Shown here in pieces: positions 42,566 through 53,700 of a stretch of DNA of 64,000 nucleotides. The notes beneath the pieces are model-generated. The model saw only the letters and a list, made by a program, of their open reading frames with translations. It ran no database searches and was not told the origin of the DNA. Source of the DNA: JAIEPM01 sp964546815 (lineage in GTDB: Bacteria > Cyanobacteriota > Vampirovibrionia > Obscuribacterales > Obscuribacteraceae); contig CAZJLR010000011.1 in assembly GCA_964546815.1 (NCBI GenBank), forward strand, positions 1 to 64,000, read 5' to 3'. Position numbers and translations under genes: made by a program. The first letter of the stretch is position 1. Every line of letters begins with the position of its first letter.

Positions 42566-42587
42566 GGGTCATCCGGAGGGATGACTC
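42566..42587 (+). terminator. Hairpin after the SDR gene
   Basis: GTCATCC (42568-42574) pairs with GGATGAC (42579-42585) around the loop GGAG, with one further wobble and one GC pair outside. No T-run follows. It may be a weak or Rho-dependent terminator. Confidence 0.4.
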
Positions 42588-42696
42588 ACACTGCTAACTT
42601 TCACCTCAGTATTACAGCCTGCTCAATACCCTGAGCGATACATCTACAGTTGCTATCAGCAAGAATGTAGAAAGAAAGTTAAAGAGGTCAGCAGTC

Positions 42697-43191
42697 ATGT
42701 TTGAGTTTCTCCACATAACCAGGAACAAACCGCCGGTTAATTGCGAAGTTCCAACATGTAAGTCGCAATTACCCCGCCTCATCAACATGAGAGTAAAAAT
42801 CGCCAAGAAATGCGGTTGCGATAGATGTTTTGATCTACTTTCCAAGTTGCATTTCAGTGGAAAGAAATTTGTTCATCAACATGATATTGAACAATGGGGA
42901 TTGACTTTCTGGTTATCTCCAAGCTACGTCACAGCCGCATGTATCCCCTGTGAAGCAAACCACAAAGCCTACGCAGATATATCTATGGAAGAATCACTCC
43001 ATCACACAAAATGCAAAGACTTGCAAGACATCGAAAAGGAATGGAAATACCAAAACGATTCCACCTGCGACTACAAAGACAATGACGAATACTGGCGCAA
43101 GCATTGGCAGGACGTCAAACACATTTGCGAACTGGAATATGAAGACATCGAAGACGAAGAGCCAAGAAGAGACTTAGTGGCTGGTTCTTAA
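42697..43191 (+). CDS. Cys/His-rich small protein, possible HNH-like fold
   Basis: 164 residues, ATG preceded by GAGG (9 nt). The N-terminal half holds Cys-x2-Cys (CGCDRC), then HQHDIEQWG, and then Cys-x2-Cys-x3-His (CIPCEANHKAY), an order that resembles HNH endonucleases (C..C, H.D/H, C..C..N). An acidic and aromatic C-terminal half has no known motif. It could equally be a zinc-binding structural protein. No signal or membrane segment. Its TAA overlaps the stop codon of the convergent MshEN/TPR gene (TTAA at 43188-43191). Confidence 0.65.
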   Translation: MFEFLHITRNKPPVNCEVPTCKSQLPRLINMRVKIAKKCGCDRCFDLLSKLHFSGKKFVHQHDIEQWGLTFWLSPSYVTAACIPCEANHKAYADISMEESLHHTKCKDLQDIEKEWKYQNDSTCDYKDNDEYWRKHWQDVKHICELEYEDIEDEEPRRDLVAGS

Positions 43192-44861
43192 TTCAACTGC
43201 TCACGATAAATGAAGCACTCATTTTCCATGCCCATTTGTTCAAAGCATTTGATTAACAACTCAAGGACATATCTGGTTTTCTCAGGCGAACAGTTTCCTT
43301 GCAAAATAGACCAGGCCGAGCGCACGAAACCTGAAGCCGGTCCGTAATTGCCCTGGCAAAAATACAAAAAGCCTAACTCCAACAAGACGTCTGCAAGCTC
43401 AACATGCTTGTCTCCGAGAAACCTGTTTTTGATTTCCATTGACTGCATCAGCAACAATTCAGCTTCAGGATATTTCTGCTTTTGAATTAAGAGTCGAGCA
43501 ATCTTAAGACAGACATCAGCCATTTCAAGCTGATATGCACCAGATTCAGTTGCAAAAATTGCGTGGGCACGACGCAGCATAATCTCAGCTTCTTCCGCTT
43601 CATTTCGGCGCAAGCATATATCAGCCACTTCTGCCGCAAGGAGGGCCACTTCAGGGTCTTTAACTCCCTTACTTTCTTCTTTCAGTAAGAGACAATCCAT
43701 TTTTTCAATCAGTTCTAGCAAACAATTTGCAGCAGGATTATCGAAAGACACATTCAATGATTTGAAAAATTCATCCGCTGATACTTTCGCATACGATGCA
43801 GCTTTAACTGTAAAAAACGCGTATTCGACAGGCACTACAGCTGCGCGGCACATCAACTGAACACGCACCGCGTTGCGCAAGTCTTGCGATTTCACCAGAC
43901 CTGACTCGGCTAATACTCTTCCAAGTGGTTGCCTCACCCGTTTACTTTTCTGCAAGGCTTCTTGAAATTGATCTGAACTTATCAATGAGCTTCCAATAAG
44001 CAGCTCTCCAATTCGAATATTCTTGTTGCCGTCGCTTGATTGCTGCCTGGAAGAAGCAATAGCTTCGCGCAAGTGCAAGTTGAAATTCACATGGTCAAAC
44101 GGCAGAAGCTCAGCCAGCAGTGGCAATACAGATCTATAAAGTTGATTTGCTTGATCACTCATACCATGTTTGGAACAAAGCAAAGCTGCCTGTGCCAGGG
44201 AGCTAATCGAGCCAGGGACAAGCTTCACACCTTTGCTAATGATTTCGCTCAATTTAGCAACGCGTTCTTGAGCTAAAATTGATTTGCCTGTTTTGGAATA
44301 AATTTCAGCCAGCTTGCAGTAAATTGGAATGAGCACATCATCTGAATAGCCATCACTTCTCTGGTAGATGGTGCGTGCTTCTTCATAGGCTCTTGCAGCC
44401 TCTTCAAAATGCTGTTGTGCAAAGAGCCTTTCGCCTAATTTTGCCATTTCGTCAGGATCTGAAGCAAAACGCGCCACGGTGCTTGTCGTTAACTTATTGA
44501 AAGTCCCAGTAGTCGACCCAGACCTTGGCACATCACCGCTACTATTGGTCGACAACACTTGTTGTGGTTTGGCCTTTTGAGACAGCGAATTCAGGACTGC
44601 CTGGCTTGCAGCGGCAAAATCAACACCGTTTTGTCTGGCATACCTCAGACTAGCAATTGCCAATTCTTCAGACATTGCTGTAAAAGACATTTTGCGTTGC
44701 GCCTGCAACACTAAATCAAGTTCGCTATCGGTTAAAAAATCCAATAAACGAAGATGTTTACCAAGCGGTGTTTTCTTGGCTGTACTTTGATTTTTGAGTG
44801 CCGCATCCAGTTGTTGCTGGCTTACAAAACCAGCCCGGATTAAAATATCGCCAATCCGCAC
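43188..44861 (-). CDS. MshEN-like and TPR repeat protein
   Basis: 557 residues from a GTG at 44861 preceded by GGGGGG; a TTG at 44882 is also open. Two MshEN/GspE-N-like modules are present: RIGDILIRAGFVSQQQLDAA, with LGKHLRLLDFLTDSELDLVL, at about 2-55, and RIGELLIGSSLISSDQFQEA, with LGRVLAESGLVKSQDLRNAV, at about 285-335. Such domains bind c-di-GMP in some ATPases, though here no ATPase follows. TPR-like repeats fill the rest (ADVCLKIARLLIQKQKYPEA and similar). It is likely a scaffold responding to a nucleotide signal, which is inference. Confidence 0.8.
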   Translation of the reverse strand: MRIGDILIRAGFVSQQQLDAALKNQSTAKKTPLGKHLRLLDFLTDSELDLVLQAQRKMSFTAMSEELAIASLRYARQNGVDFAAASQAVLNSLSQKAKPQQVLSTNSSGDVPRSGSTTGTFNKLTTSTVARFASDPDEMAKLGERLFAQQHFEEAARAYEEARTIYQRSDGYSDDVLIPIYCKLAEIYSKTGKSILAQERVAKLSEIISKGVKLVPGSISSLAQAALLCSKHGMSDQANQLYRSVLPLLAELLPFDHVNFNLHLREAIASSRQQSSDGNKNIRIGELLIGSSLISSDQFQEALQKSKRVRQPLGRVLAESGLVKSQDLRNAVRVQLMCRAAVVPVEYAFFTVKAASYAKVSADEFFKSLNVSFDNPAANCLLELIEKMDCLLLKEESKGVKDPEVALLAAEVADICLRRNEAEEAEIMLRRAHAIFATESGAYQLEMADVCLKIARLLIQKQKYPEAELLLMQSMEIKNRFLGDKHVELADVLLELGFLYFCQGNYGPASGFVRSAWSILQGNCSPEKTRYVLELLIKCFEQMGMENECFIYREQLN

Positions 44862-45028
44862 TCTGAAGCCCCCCGGTACCAAATCCGATATTTATTTTTT
44901 GTACCCAGTTTGCCGCCCAGGCACACAAAGTTAAATCAAATCCGCTTTGCCTTGAAAATTGGGCTGGGTGCAATGCTTGATAGTAGGCTATAAATGGCCT
45001 AGACTGAACCGATTACTAAGCCAGAAAA

Positions 45029-45481
45029 ATGGAGCCCAGCTTGACGACTGAAGCGGAGAACCAAATTCCATTCGATTTAAGAGTACTGCAATACGCATTA
45101 ACTCAGGTAGTCTCTGAAGAAGATGCTGACTGTCTTGCCAAAATGATTATTCGTTTGACAGATGCTGCCGACGCTTGGGCTGACGCGAGCGTAGTTAAAG
45201 GCGAGCAGTTGGCACTCAAAATCATTATCTGTTTTGAGGTGATGAGATCTTTCCGCAAAGATTTAGATCAAGCATCGCAAAGCGATGATGCTGCATACGA
45301 AGACAAACGCAGCTTTACGAATGTGTGCCTCGCAATTAAAAACGGCAATACTGTATTAGCCAACGAAGAAGCATGGCAAGACTTTGTGAAATACTCACCC
45401 AAAGAATTTCAAAATGAGCTTTTACAAGCTCTGGAGAAAAGGCTCTCTGCATTTAAAGATTTAGGTCCTTTAGAAAATTAA
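45029..45481 (+). CDS. Small helical cytoplasmic protein
   Basis: 150 residues, or 146 from a TTG at 45041 that has GGAG at 45031-45034 in the right place; the ATG at 45029 lacks a clear ribosome site. The product is acidic and mostly alpha-helical (VLQYALTQVVSEEDADCLAK, MIIRLTDAADAWADASVV, ALEKRLSAFKDLG). No known motif, signal or membrane segment. It is divergent from the MshEN/TPR gene and lies 157 nt before the alpha-2-macroglobulin gene, a gap in which I see only that gene's leader. Confidence 0.6.
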   Translation: MEPSLTTEAENQIPFDLRVLQYALTQVVSEEDADCLAKMIIRLTDAADAWADASVVKGEQLALKIIICFEVMRSFRKDLDQASQSDDAAYEDKRSFTNVCLAIKNGNTVLANEEAWQDFVKYSPKEFQNELLQALEKRLSAFKDLGPLEN

Positions 45482-45638
45482 TAAGTGCAATACTCCTGCA
45501 AGACGCAAGCCCGACAAGCACTGTCGTGACTATGCTGGGGCAGACACGGGGTTTTTCCTGTAGTTCTTCAGGCTCGCACAGTTGATATTTAACGAATAGC
45601 TAATCAAATCAGTATGTCATCACAAGGGAGCCCGAAAG

Positions 45639-48600
45639 ATGTCTCGTCAATTGTTACGCTTAGGTATGGTAATGTCGGTTGCCTGCTGTGCAGTACTACT
45701 GAGCAAGAATTTAGCGCTGTCTATTCCTATCGGTAAGGTTTCAACTCCTTTGTCAAATAAAGCACTAACAGAAAAACTCGGTGGCTCAACACGTTACCTA
45801 ACATTTGTGAGCACAGACAAACCAATATACAAAATCGGTGAAAAGGTTTTTGTCCGCGGAGTAGTTCTAAACTCCAGAGATCACAAACCACTGCCCGGGG
45901 GCGAAACAGCCTCTCCAACCATTGAAATAAAAGGACCGAAGGGTGACACGATAGCTACTGGCACAGCTCAAACTGTAGACAGCGTCTGGGGCTTCGCCTG
46001 GGAAATACCAGAGGGGCAGGCTGGAGGCGAATATACAGTTCATGCGTCCTACCCCTGGAATGGGCACGCACCAGCTGAGCGAAAATTCGACATTAGAGCA
46101 TATCGTGCACCACGTTTGAAATCGCAAATAACATTTTTGCGCGACGGATACGCCCCTGGTGACAAGGTGAATGCAACATTAGATGTAAAACGTGCTGAAG
46201 GGGGCGTTCCCGAAGGTGCAAAAGTCACAGTGATTGCGCGTATAGATGGAGTCGAAGTACACGGCACTAATGCAAAAGTTGATTCAAATGGACTTTGCCA
46301 GGTCAGCTTCGAATTACCGCATGAAATATCGCGCGGGGAAGGAACACTTGCACTAGTCATTGAAGATGGTGGCGTAGTGGAAACAGCCTCAAAAAGTATT
46401 CCAATTTTATTGCAAACAGTCGACCTCCAAGCATACCCTGAAGGCGGCGAACTAATTGCCGGTTTCAAAAATCGCATTTATGTGCAGGCAAAACAAACGA
46501 ATGGAAAGCCCGCCGACCTGGTCGCTAAGATTGTATCCAAATCATCTTCAAGTCAATCTGCAGTGGGTGAGTTTCGCACTGAGCACGAAGGAAGGGGACG
46601 CTTTGATTTTACACCTGAAAAAGGTAGAGATTACTTTCTCAGCATCTCGGAACCAGCCGGCATAAAAACCTTATTTCCGCTGCCTAAAATCAAGGAAAGT
46701 GGTGCCGTAATTCGCTCTGATAACGATACTTATAAAAAGGGGCAAGATATTACCCTGCAAGTAGGATGCACGCAAAAGAAATATAGAGTCACGCTGTCAA
46801 AACATGAAGAAGAACTTGCCGCATACGATGTTGACCTGAGCGACAAGTCGCAGGCACGCGTACTTAGCCCTCTTAGCTTTAAGCTGCCGCCAGAAATTGA
46901 CGGCGTCTTAACCGTAACAGTGTGGGACGAACAAAATCTGCCCATTGCCGAGAGACTTGTTTTTCGTGAAGCAGCAAAGCCACTCAAAATAAGTATTGAG
47001 TCGGGTAAAAAATCTTATATACCAGGTGACAACGCAGAACTTACGGTAAAGGCAACTGACGCTGATGGCAAGCCCGTTGCAGCAGTCGTCGGGGTGACTG
47101 TGACTGATGACAGTGTTTTGGAAATGGTAGAAAAACGCGAGCAAGCTCCGCATCTGCCAGTTATGGTGTTCCTTGAGCCTGAAGTAAGCGACTTAGCCGA
47201 CGCACATGTTTACATGGATGCCAACGATCCAAAGGCAGCAATTGCAACAGACTTACTCCTGGGCACACAAGGTTGGCGACGATTTGCTCTGGTTGATCTT
47301 GCAAAATTCGTAAAGGAAAACGGCGACAAAGCCCGACGCGCAGTGGCTCTAAAAATTCAATCACAAGTAGAGCAACAAAAGGTTGCAGTATTGGCTCAGT
47401 TTGCTGCTCCGGGAGCGGACTTCCCTGTCAGGGCCGGCAGAGGTGGCGCATTTGCGATTCCGCCAATGGCAGTACCGATGGCGGCCATGGCTGCGCCAAA
47501 TGATAATGCTGACGGACTTAGAGCCGTCAATAATCTTGCAGAAGCAGACGAAGGCTTCGCCGGCGAGCTAGATCTGAAACAAGCAGCACCTGCAAACGAA
47601 GAATCAGAAGCTGACAGTAGTTGGCGCGACAAGAAAGATCTGCAAGATGCACTCATGGTGAATGAAAAATCTAAAAAAAGGGCGATGATCGCTGACAACG
47701 AAATTGCTCAATCACAATCAGCCCTGGTACTAGTTCGCGAATTTGCGCATGAAGTCCGCAAAGATAGAAAGCCCACAGACCGTGTTGATTTTGCCGATAC
47801 ACTATTCTGGAACGCAGCAGTAAAAACAGACGCAAAAACTGGCGAAGCAAAAATAAAATTCGGGCTAAACGACAGCGTAAGCACATTTCGCGTGTTCGCT
47901 GACGCATTCACCGGCGATGGTGGCGTTGGCACCAAGAGTATAGGCATAGAGTCTGTTCAGCCATTTTATGCAGAGGCAAAACTTCCATTGGAAGTTACTT
48001 CAGGAGACCAAATCCTACTGCCGATCAGCCTGGTCAACGCGACAAATGTCGCATTGCCGAACACAAATGTATCTATTACCCTCAAAGGTGATAACAAGCT
48101 TCTGCCAATGACACAGGGTCCATCAGCACTAGGCGCAGGAAGCCGCGACCGCTGGATACAAACGATTGATGTTGGCGCTGGAAATGGTGCTAACGACTTC
48201 GTCTTGAGCACAAAAGCGGGCAGCTACCAGGACACAGTTAGCAGAAAACTGAATGTAAAACCAAAAGGCTTCCCCATCGAAGTTTCATTTGGTGGCGTCA
48301 TAGAACCAGGCAAACCTGTGGTTCATACTGTCGACATCCCAAAAGGTGTTGTTCCTTTCAGTGTTGTTTCAAATACAGGCGTATATCCGACTCCACTTGC
48401 AAACATGACAGAAGCACTTGAACGAATGATTCAAGACCCATATGGATGCTTCGAACAAACATCATCAACAAGCTACCCGCTAACTATGGCTCAACAGTAT
48501 TTCCTTTCTCACACAAACGTCAATCCTAAGCTTGTTGAGACATCTCGACAAAAGTTAGACGCAGGCTACAAAAAGCTTGTAGGCTTTTGGTGCCCAGACA

Positions 48601-49862
48601 AGGGATATGAATGGTTTGGCGAGAATCCAGGTCATGAGGCTCTTACAGCCTTCGGTCTATTGCATTTCAGCGATATGTCCAAAGTGCGCGACGTCGACCA
48701 AAACATGGTTGCCAGCACGCGCGCCTGGTTGCTCAAACAGAAGGACGGGCAGGGTGGCTTCTCTCGTAAGAGACGTTCACTGCACACTTGGATTGAAGAC
48801 AAAGATTGTTCCAACGCATACATAATTTGGGCTCTTCTCGAAACAGGGCAATCGGCAGCTGATCTCAAAGCAGAACTAGCATCACTCAAGACAGCAGCCG
48901 ACACAAGTAAAAACAACTATGTGGTGGCACTTGCAGCAAACGCGTTTTACCTGGCGGGTGACAAAGCTGAAGCCGTGAAACTCATGGACAGACTCGCTGC
49001 AAAACAGAGCGCTGACGGCAGCCTCAAAGAAGTAACGAGTTCAATCGTAGGCAGCGGCGGCGAGGCGCTAGAAGTTGAAGGCAGCTCTCTTGCCACATTA
49101 GCCTGGCTGCGAGAACCAGCTTACGCAGGCAATGTCGAGAAAAGCATCAAATATCTGGCCGACTCATGCAAAGCAGGACGCTATGGCTCAACACAATCGA
49201 CTGTTCTGGCTCTGCGAGCCATCGTAAATTACGACAAGCAAAGAGCACGTCCAAAGGCTGAGGGAAAAGTCAGAGTATTCGTCGATGGGCAAGCAGTCGG
49301 CGACTGGATTGAATTTAACCCAAGCACACAAGGCGCAATTAAAATGCCAGACTTGAGCGAACTATTGCCCGCTGGTCAACACAAAATCGAGTTGCGCATG
49401 GACGGTGGTTCACCTATGCCTTACTCAGTTGCAGTCAAGTACAACGCACTCACACCAGCTAGCTCGCCAGAATGCAAATTAGACATCAAAGTCAAAATGG
49501 CACAAGACGAAGTCAAAGAAGGTTCTGCAACAGAGGCCAACGTAACCGTCATCAATAAAACAAAGGATGCGCTTCCAACGCCAATTGCAATAGTCGGGCT
49601 ACCTGGCGGGCTAGAACCACGTCACGAGCAACTCAAAGAGTTAGTCAAGAAAGGCACCATTGATGCTTACGAAGTACTTGGACGGGAGGTCGTACTCTAC
49701 TGGCGCACAATGCCAGCTGAATCCAAAGTAGAAGTCCCGCTAAGCCTGATAGCTGCAATTCCAGGAACATACACTGGTCCTGCAAGTCGCACTTATCTCT
49801 ATTACACTGACGAGCATAAACGGTGGGTAGATGGAATGAAGGTAAAAATAGCTGCAAAATGA
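45639..49862 (+). CDS. Bacterial alpha-2-macroglobulin with thioester site
   Basis: 1407 residues with a signal peptide (LGMVMSVACCAVLLSKNLAL). MG domains follow (PIYKIGEKVFVRGVVLN and similar beta folds), an Ala/Pro-rich low-complexity insertion near 590-640 that may be the protease bait region, the A2M domain (DTLFWNAAVKTDAKTGEAKI, VSTFRVFADAFTGDGGVG), and the complement-like helical domain with the intact thioester CFEQ (Cys937 to Gln940). It probably traps foreign proteases in the periplasm. GGGAG precedes the ATG. No penicillin-binding protein 1C gene, the usual partner, is nearby; instead a small gene overlaps its stop. Confidence 0.93.
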   Translation: MSRQLLRLGMVMSVACCAVLLSKNLALSIPIGKVSTPLSNKALTEKLGGSTRYLTFVSTDKPIYKIGEKVFVRGVVLNSRDHKPLPGGETASPTIEIKGPKGDTIATGTAQTVDSVWGFAWEIPEGQAGGEYTVHASYPWNGHAPAERKFDIRAYRAPRLKSQITFLRDGYAPGDKVNATLDVKRAEGGVPEGAKVTVIARIDGVEVHGTNAKVDSNGLCQVSFELPHEISRGEGTLALVIEDGGVVETASKSIPILLQTVDLQAYPEGGELIAGFKNRIYVQAKQTNGKPADLVAKIVSKSSSSQSAVGEFRTEHEGRGRFDFTPEKGRDYFLSISEPAGIKTLFPLPKIKESGAVIRSDNDTYKKGQDITLQVGCTQKKYRVTLSKHEEELAAYDVDLSDKSQARVLSPLSFKLPPEIDGVLTVTVWDEQNLPIAERLVFREAAKPLKISIESGKKSYIPGDNAELTVKATDADGKPVAAVVGVTVTDDSVLEMVEKREQAPHLPVMVFLEPEVSDLADAHVYMDANDPKAAIATDLLLGTQGWRRFALVDLAKFVKENGDKARRAVALKIQSQVEQQKVAVLAQFAAPGADFPVRAGRGGAFAIPPMAVPMAAMAAPNDNADGLRAVNNLAEADEGFAGELDLKQAAPANEESEADSSWRDKKDLQDALMVNEKSKKRAMIADNEIAQSQSALVLVREFAHEVRKDRKPTDRVDFADTLFWNAAVKTDAKTGEAKIKFGLNDSVSTFRVFADAFTGDGGVGTKSIGIESVQPFYAEAKLPLEVTSGDQILLPISLVNATNVALPNTNVSITLKGDNKLLPMTQGPSALGAGSRDRWIQTIDVGAGNGANDFVLSTKAGSYQDTVSRKLNVKPKGFPIEVSFGGVIEPGKPVVHTVDIPKGVVPFSVVSNTGVYPTPLANMTEALERMIQDPYGCFEQTSSTSYPLTMAQQYFLSHTNVNPKLVETSRQKLDAGYKKLVGFWCPDKGYEWFGENPGHEALTAFGLLHFSDMSKVRDVDQNMVASTRAWLLKQKDGQGGFSRKRRSLHTWIEDKDCSNAYIIWALLETGQSAADLKAELASLKTAADTSKNNYVVALAANAFYLAGDKAEAVKLMDRLAAKQSADGSLKEVTSSIVGSGGEALEVEGSSLATLAWLREPAYAGNVEKSIKYLADSCKAGRYGSTQSTVLALRAIVNYDKQRARPKAEGKVRVFVDGQAVGDWIEFNPSTQGAIKMPDLSELLPAGQHKIELRMDGGSPMPYSVAVKYNALTPASSPECKLDIKVKMAQDEVKEGSATEANVTVINKTKDALPTPIAIVGLPGGLEPRHEQLKELVKKGTIDAYEVLGREVVLYWRTMPAESKVEVPLSLIAAIPGTYTGPASRTYLYYTDEHKRWVDGMKVKIAAK

Positions 49863-50410
49863 AAACCCAAGTCTTAGATGTATTTTTATTGTCATCAAGC
49901 GGTACACAGTTCTGCAAAATTGACGACAAGTTTTATCATCTAAATCTCGGCTACATGCCGGGGTTACCTCAAAGCGGCAGAGTAGTATGCTTGAATGAAA
50001 CTGCGTGGTCAAATTTTTGGAATGAAATTGAGCAACTAAATGTATGGAGCTGGAACGCCACTAATTTAGAAGTAGCATTTCCCGAGAGAGAAGGCGCCGC
50101 AGGCTGCGGAGTGCCTAACCTCTACTTTGTCTGCGCGGCTGACAATAAATGCACACTGTTACAAGCGAGCAATCGATTTCCCCCTAAATGGGGAAATCTC
50201 AATACATTGCTAATGGAATTATTCAACAGCAATAACGTAGTCGCTCTCACACAAGACGAGATAAATGCTACGTTAGAGCGAATGAGAGTATTCGATAAAG
50301 CTATTCAAGAACTTTGCGAATCAATGGAACTTTCAAAAAACGAATTGCTTTCTCAAAATAATGCAGACCTTTATCAAGACCTGTTGTGTGCAATTAACAA
50401 TCAAATGTAA
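49859..50410 (+). CDS. Hypothetical protein coupled to the alpha-2-macroglobulin gene
   Basis: 183 residues. The ATG overlaps the alpha-2-macroglobulin stop codon as ATGA, so translation is coupled; a frame extension upstream to 49823 overlaps coding sequence and is rejected. Content: beta-rich N-terminal half (QVLDVFLLSSSGTQFCKIDD), a Trp-rich stretch (WSNFWNEIEQLNVWSWNATN), Cys pairs near CGVPNLYFVCAADNKC, then helices at the end (LERMRVFDKAIQELCESMEL). No signal peptide is visible, which is odd for a partner of a secreted protein. No family recognised. Confidence 0.7.
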   Translation: MKTQVLDVFLLSSSGTQFCKIDDKFYHLNLGYMPGLPQSGRVVCLNETAWSNFWNEIEQLNVWSWNATNLEVAFPEREGAAGCGVPNLYFVCAADNKCTLLQASNRFPPKWGNLNTLLMELFNSNNVVALTQDEINATLERMRVFDKAIQELCESMELSKNELLSQNNADLYQDLLCAINNQM

Positions 50411-50717
50411 ACAAACAGAAGCCCAGGAAGCAGCACTGAGCACATATAAACAAGAAGCACAGAAGATATGCAGCAATAAATTTCCTAGCTGCAGTCCTTA
50501 ACAAAGGCACCAAAATCGCAATGTTTTGTTAACAATTCGGTACGGGTCTACACAATGTATTGCCTCAATTGATGACTCGCATAATAATCGATCGCAGTCT
50601 GATATGGAGAAACCCGCTTGCTCCGTTGCCAGACCAGCCGCCGCATTGGGACAAACGCACAATGAATGCGTTAAGTAACCCAGCAGAATGCGGCGTCGGA
50701 CTACCGAGGCCAGCCTA
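50411..50717 (+). promoter_or_regulatory. Intergenic region upstream of gltB
   Basis: 307 bp without a gene. A plausible promoter is TTGTTA near 50526 with a weak -10-like TACACA after about 17 bp. AACGCA and TGCGTT near 50653-50671 form a small hairpin in the leader. I looked for an NtcA site (GTA-N8-TAC) and found only GTA-N6-TAC near 50542, which does not fit. Confidence 0.35.
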
Positions 50718-53700
50718 ATGCCCTATGTTCCAGACCAGAACGGTGAGACCCATTTATCTGATATAGCCGCAGAGCATGATGCTTGTGGAGTGGGGTTCAT
50801 TTATCGAACGCAAAGAACTTATGAAGTTATCGCAGACGCGCTAAATGCACTAAGCAAAATGGAACATCGCGGTGCCTGCAGCGCAGATGGTATCACCGGT
50901 GATGGTTCTGGTATTTTGACTTCTATACCAGTAGATATTTTTGCGCGCGAGGGTATCAGCCTGGACGAGCGAGATGCGGTAGCAGTGCTCTTTACGCCAA
51001 AGCAACTTGTTAATACAGGAATTGCAGCAACGCACTTTTTGTACCGCAAAGAAATTGAGCGTTTCGTCAAGACCCGCGGCTTTGACGTAAAAGCCTGGCG
51101 TGCCGTTCCGACATCCATAAATACGCTGGGACCAATTGCCTTAGAATCTTGCCCAGTAATTGAGCACCTTGTGATTTCATACACTGGCGATTTACAAGGC
51201 AATGCGCTCGACCTTGAATGCACAGAACTGCGCGCGGCGCTTAGTGTGTTTGTGCAGGAAGAGCTTAACTCTGCTGATTTTTATATTGCGTCACTGTGCC
51301 GCACAAGTATTGTCTACAAAGCAATGACCAGCAGTGATGGGCTTAGAGACTTTTACGACGACCTGCGCGATGATTTATACAAGTCAAAATGGGCAGTTTT
51401 CCATCGTCGATTTAGCACCAACACTGCGTCAAAGTGGGCGCTTGCTCAACCGTTCAGACACCTTGCACACAATGGCGAAATCAATACTTTAAGAGGCAAC
51501 CTCAATTGGTTGAACGCACGCCTCGCAGCAATAAAATCTCAGGGCGCAGACGCGAGTGCTGTGGACTATGCCGGGTCTGATTCAAGCATTCTTGATTATG
51601 CTGTAGAGAATTTGCTCAAGCATGGTGATAGCATCGAATCAGCATTCATGAAATTGATTCCAGAAGCTCATGAACATCATTCACACTTGAAAGATGATCC
51701 TGAGATTGAGCATTTCTATGAATTTTACGCGGCACACCAGGAACCATGGGATGGTCCCGCACTTGTTGTGTTTAGCGATGCCAATATAGTCGGGGCAATT
51801 CTCGACAGAAATGGACTTCGTCCGGCAAGATTTACTTTGTACGAAGATGGCAGCCTGATTCTCTCTTCAGAGACAGGAATTGACCTTAGCACCGATTCCC
51901 CCGTGCTGCAAAAAGGACGTCTGGGGCCCGGTCAAATGATATCTGTCAATCTAGATACCGGAGTAGTATCAAGTGACATTGAACTCAAAAAAGCAGTAGC
52001 AAAACAGCACCCTTACGGTCAATGGTTGCTCAGAGAACGCCGCGCTTTGAAAGAAAGGCAATTCAGCAAAGAGTGGTCTTACTCGGAGGAAGAACTCAAT
52101 CGACGCCAAATAGCCTCTGGCTACACAATTGAAGATATAGACAGTGTAATTACCTACATGGCTATAAATGAGTCCGAGCCAGTACTTTCAATGGGTGATG
52201 ACACTCCGCTTGCAGTACTTTCAAAACGCCCACGAAAAATATTCGACTATTTCAAGCAGCGATTTGCTCAGGTCACAAATCCGCCAATCGATTCTATAAG
52301 AGAAAGACTGGTAATGTCTCTTACATCATACCTTGGCAAACGCTCTATTAAGCTTGGCGCCGAGCCCATGCTGGCTCAAACTATTTTATTGCCCAGTCCG
52401 ATTATTAACGAACAAGAATTAGAGTTCATCGAAAGTTTGTATGACGAATACAAATGGTCGCGTATATCAGTCGCTTTTTCGCCGGAAAGCAAAATGAAAG
52501 ATGCGCTCGCACGCATTAGCGAAGAAGTCGCAGAACAAGTGAGGAATGGCTGTCTCAACATTATTTTGAGTGACAGAGAAAGCAATTCAAATCAAATTTG
52601 CGTTCCCATGCTTGCCGCAGTTGGAGCGGTTCACCATCATCTTATTAAAGCGGGATTGCGGCTAGATTGCTCACTCATTGTCGAAACTTCCGAATGCTGG
52701 ACAAGCCACCACGTTGCTGCCCTTATCGCCTACGGTGCAGAGTGCGTCGTGCCCTACTTAGCTTATGAGACGATACGACACTGGTATTGGAGTGACAAAA
52801 TCAAGGCACTGGTACACGAAGCCTCTCATGATGCCGATAATAAAAACTCTGCAAACCAAAAATTTGCGGGGCTAACTTGCGCGGCAGCTCAAAGCAATTT
52901 CAAGTCATTACTTGAATCAGGGCTATTGAAGATTATGTCCAAAATGGGAGTTTCGAAACTCACAAGTTATATTGGCGCGGAAATATTCGAGTGCCTGGGG
53001 CTTGGGCAAGACATCAGCGACATTTGCTTCCCCGGAACACCCAGCGCAGTCGGCGGGCTTAGCTGTGATGACCTCGAGCGAGAAATTCGCAATTTACATC
53101 AACGTGCCTATGGAATCAATCAGCCTCATTTGACCAACGAAGGATTTCTAAAAAATAAACGACAGGGCGAATATCACCGAAACAACAACGAATTAGTTGC
53201 GGCATTACATGAAGCAGTTAAGTCGAAAGACTTGCCTGCTTCAAATGAAAACAAGAAAAACAATTTCGAGTCCTACAAATCACTTGTCTTGCAGCAAGAA
53301 CCGTCGGCACTGCGCGATTTGCTGGATATTGTTAGCGACAGACCTTCTATTGCCCTCGACGAAGTAGAACCAGTTGAAGCCATCGTCGCAAAATTTTGTA
53401 CAGGCGGAATGTCATTGGGCGCTTTGTCGAAAGAATCGCACGAGACTTTAGCTGTAGCGATGAATCGATTAAATGCAAAATCGAATTCCGGCGAGGGAGG
53501 AGAAGACCCCTTGCGCTATAAACCCATCAAGGTCGAAGAAGACGGCACAAGCAAAGACTTCCCCGGCATGACAGGGCTGCGACCAGGTGATTCTGCTGCT
53601 TCCAAAATACGTCAAGTTGCATCAGCTAGATTTGGGGTTACACCTCATTATTTGGCCAGCGCTGAGCAACTGGAAATCAAAATCGCTCAGGGCGCAAAAC

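Noticed and set aside
50535..50560. Possible NtcA box upstream of gltB
   Set aside because: The spacing between GTA and TAC is six, not eight, bases.
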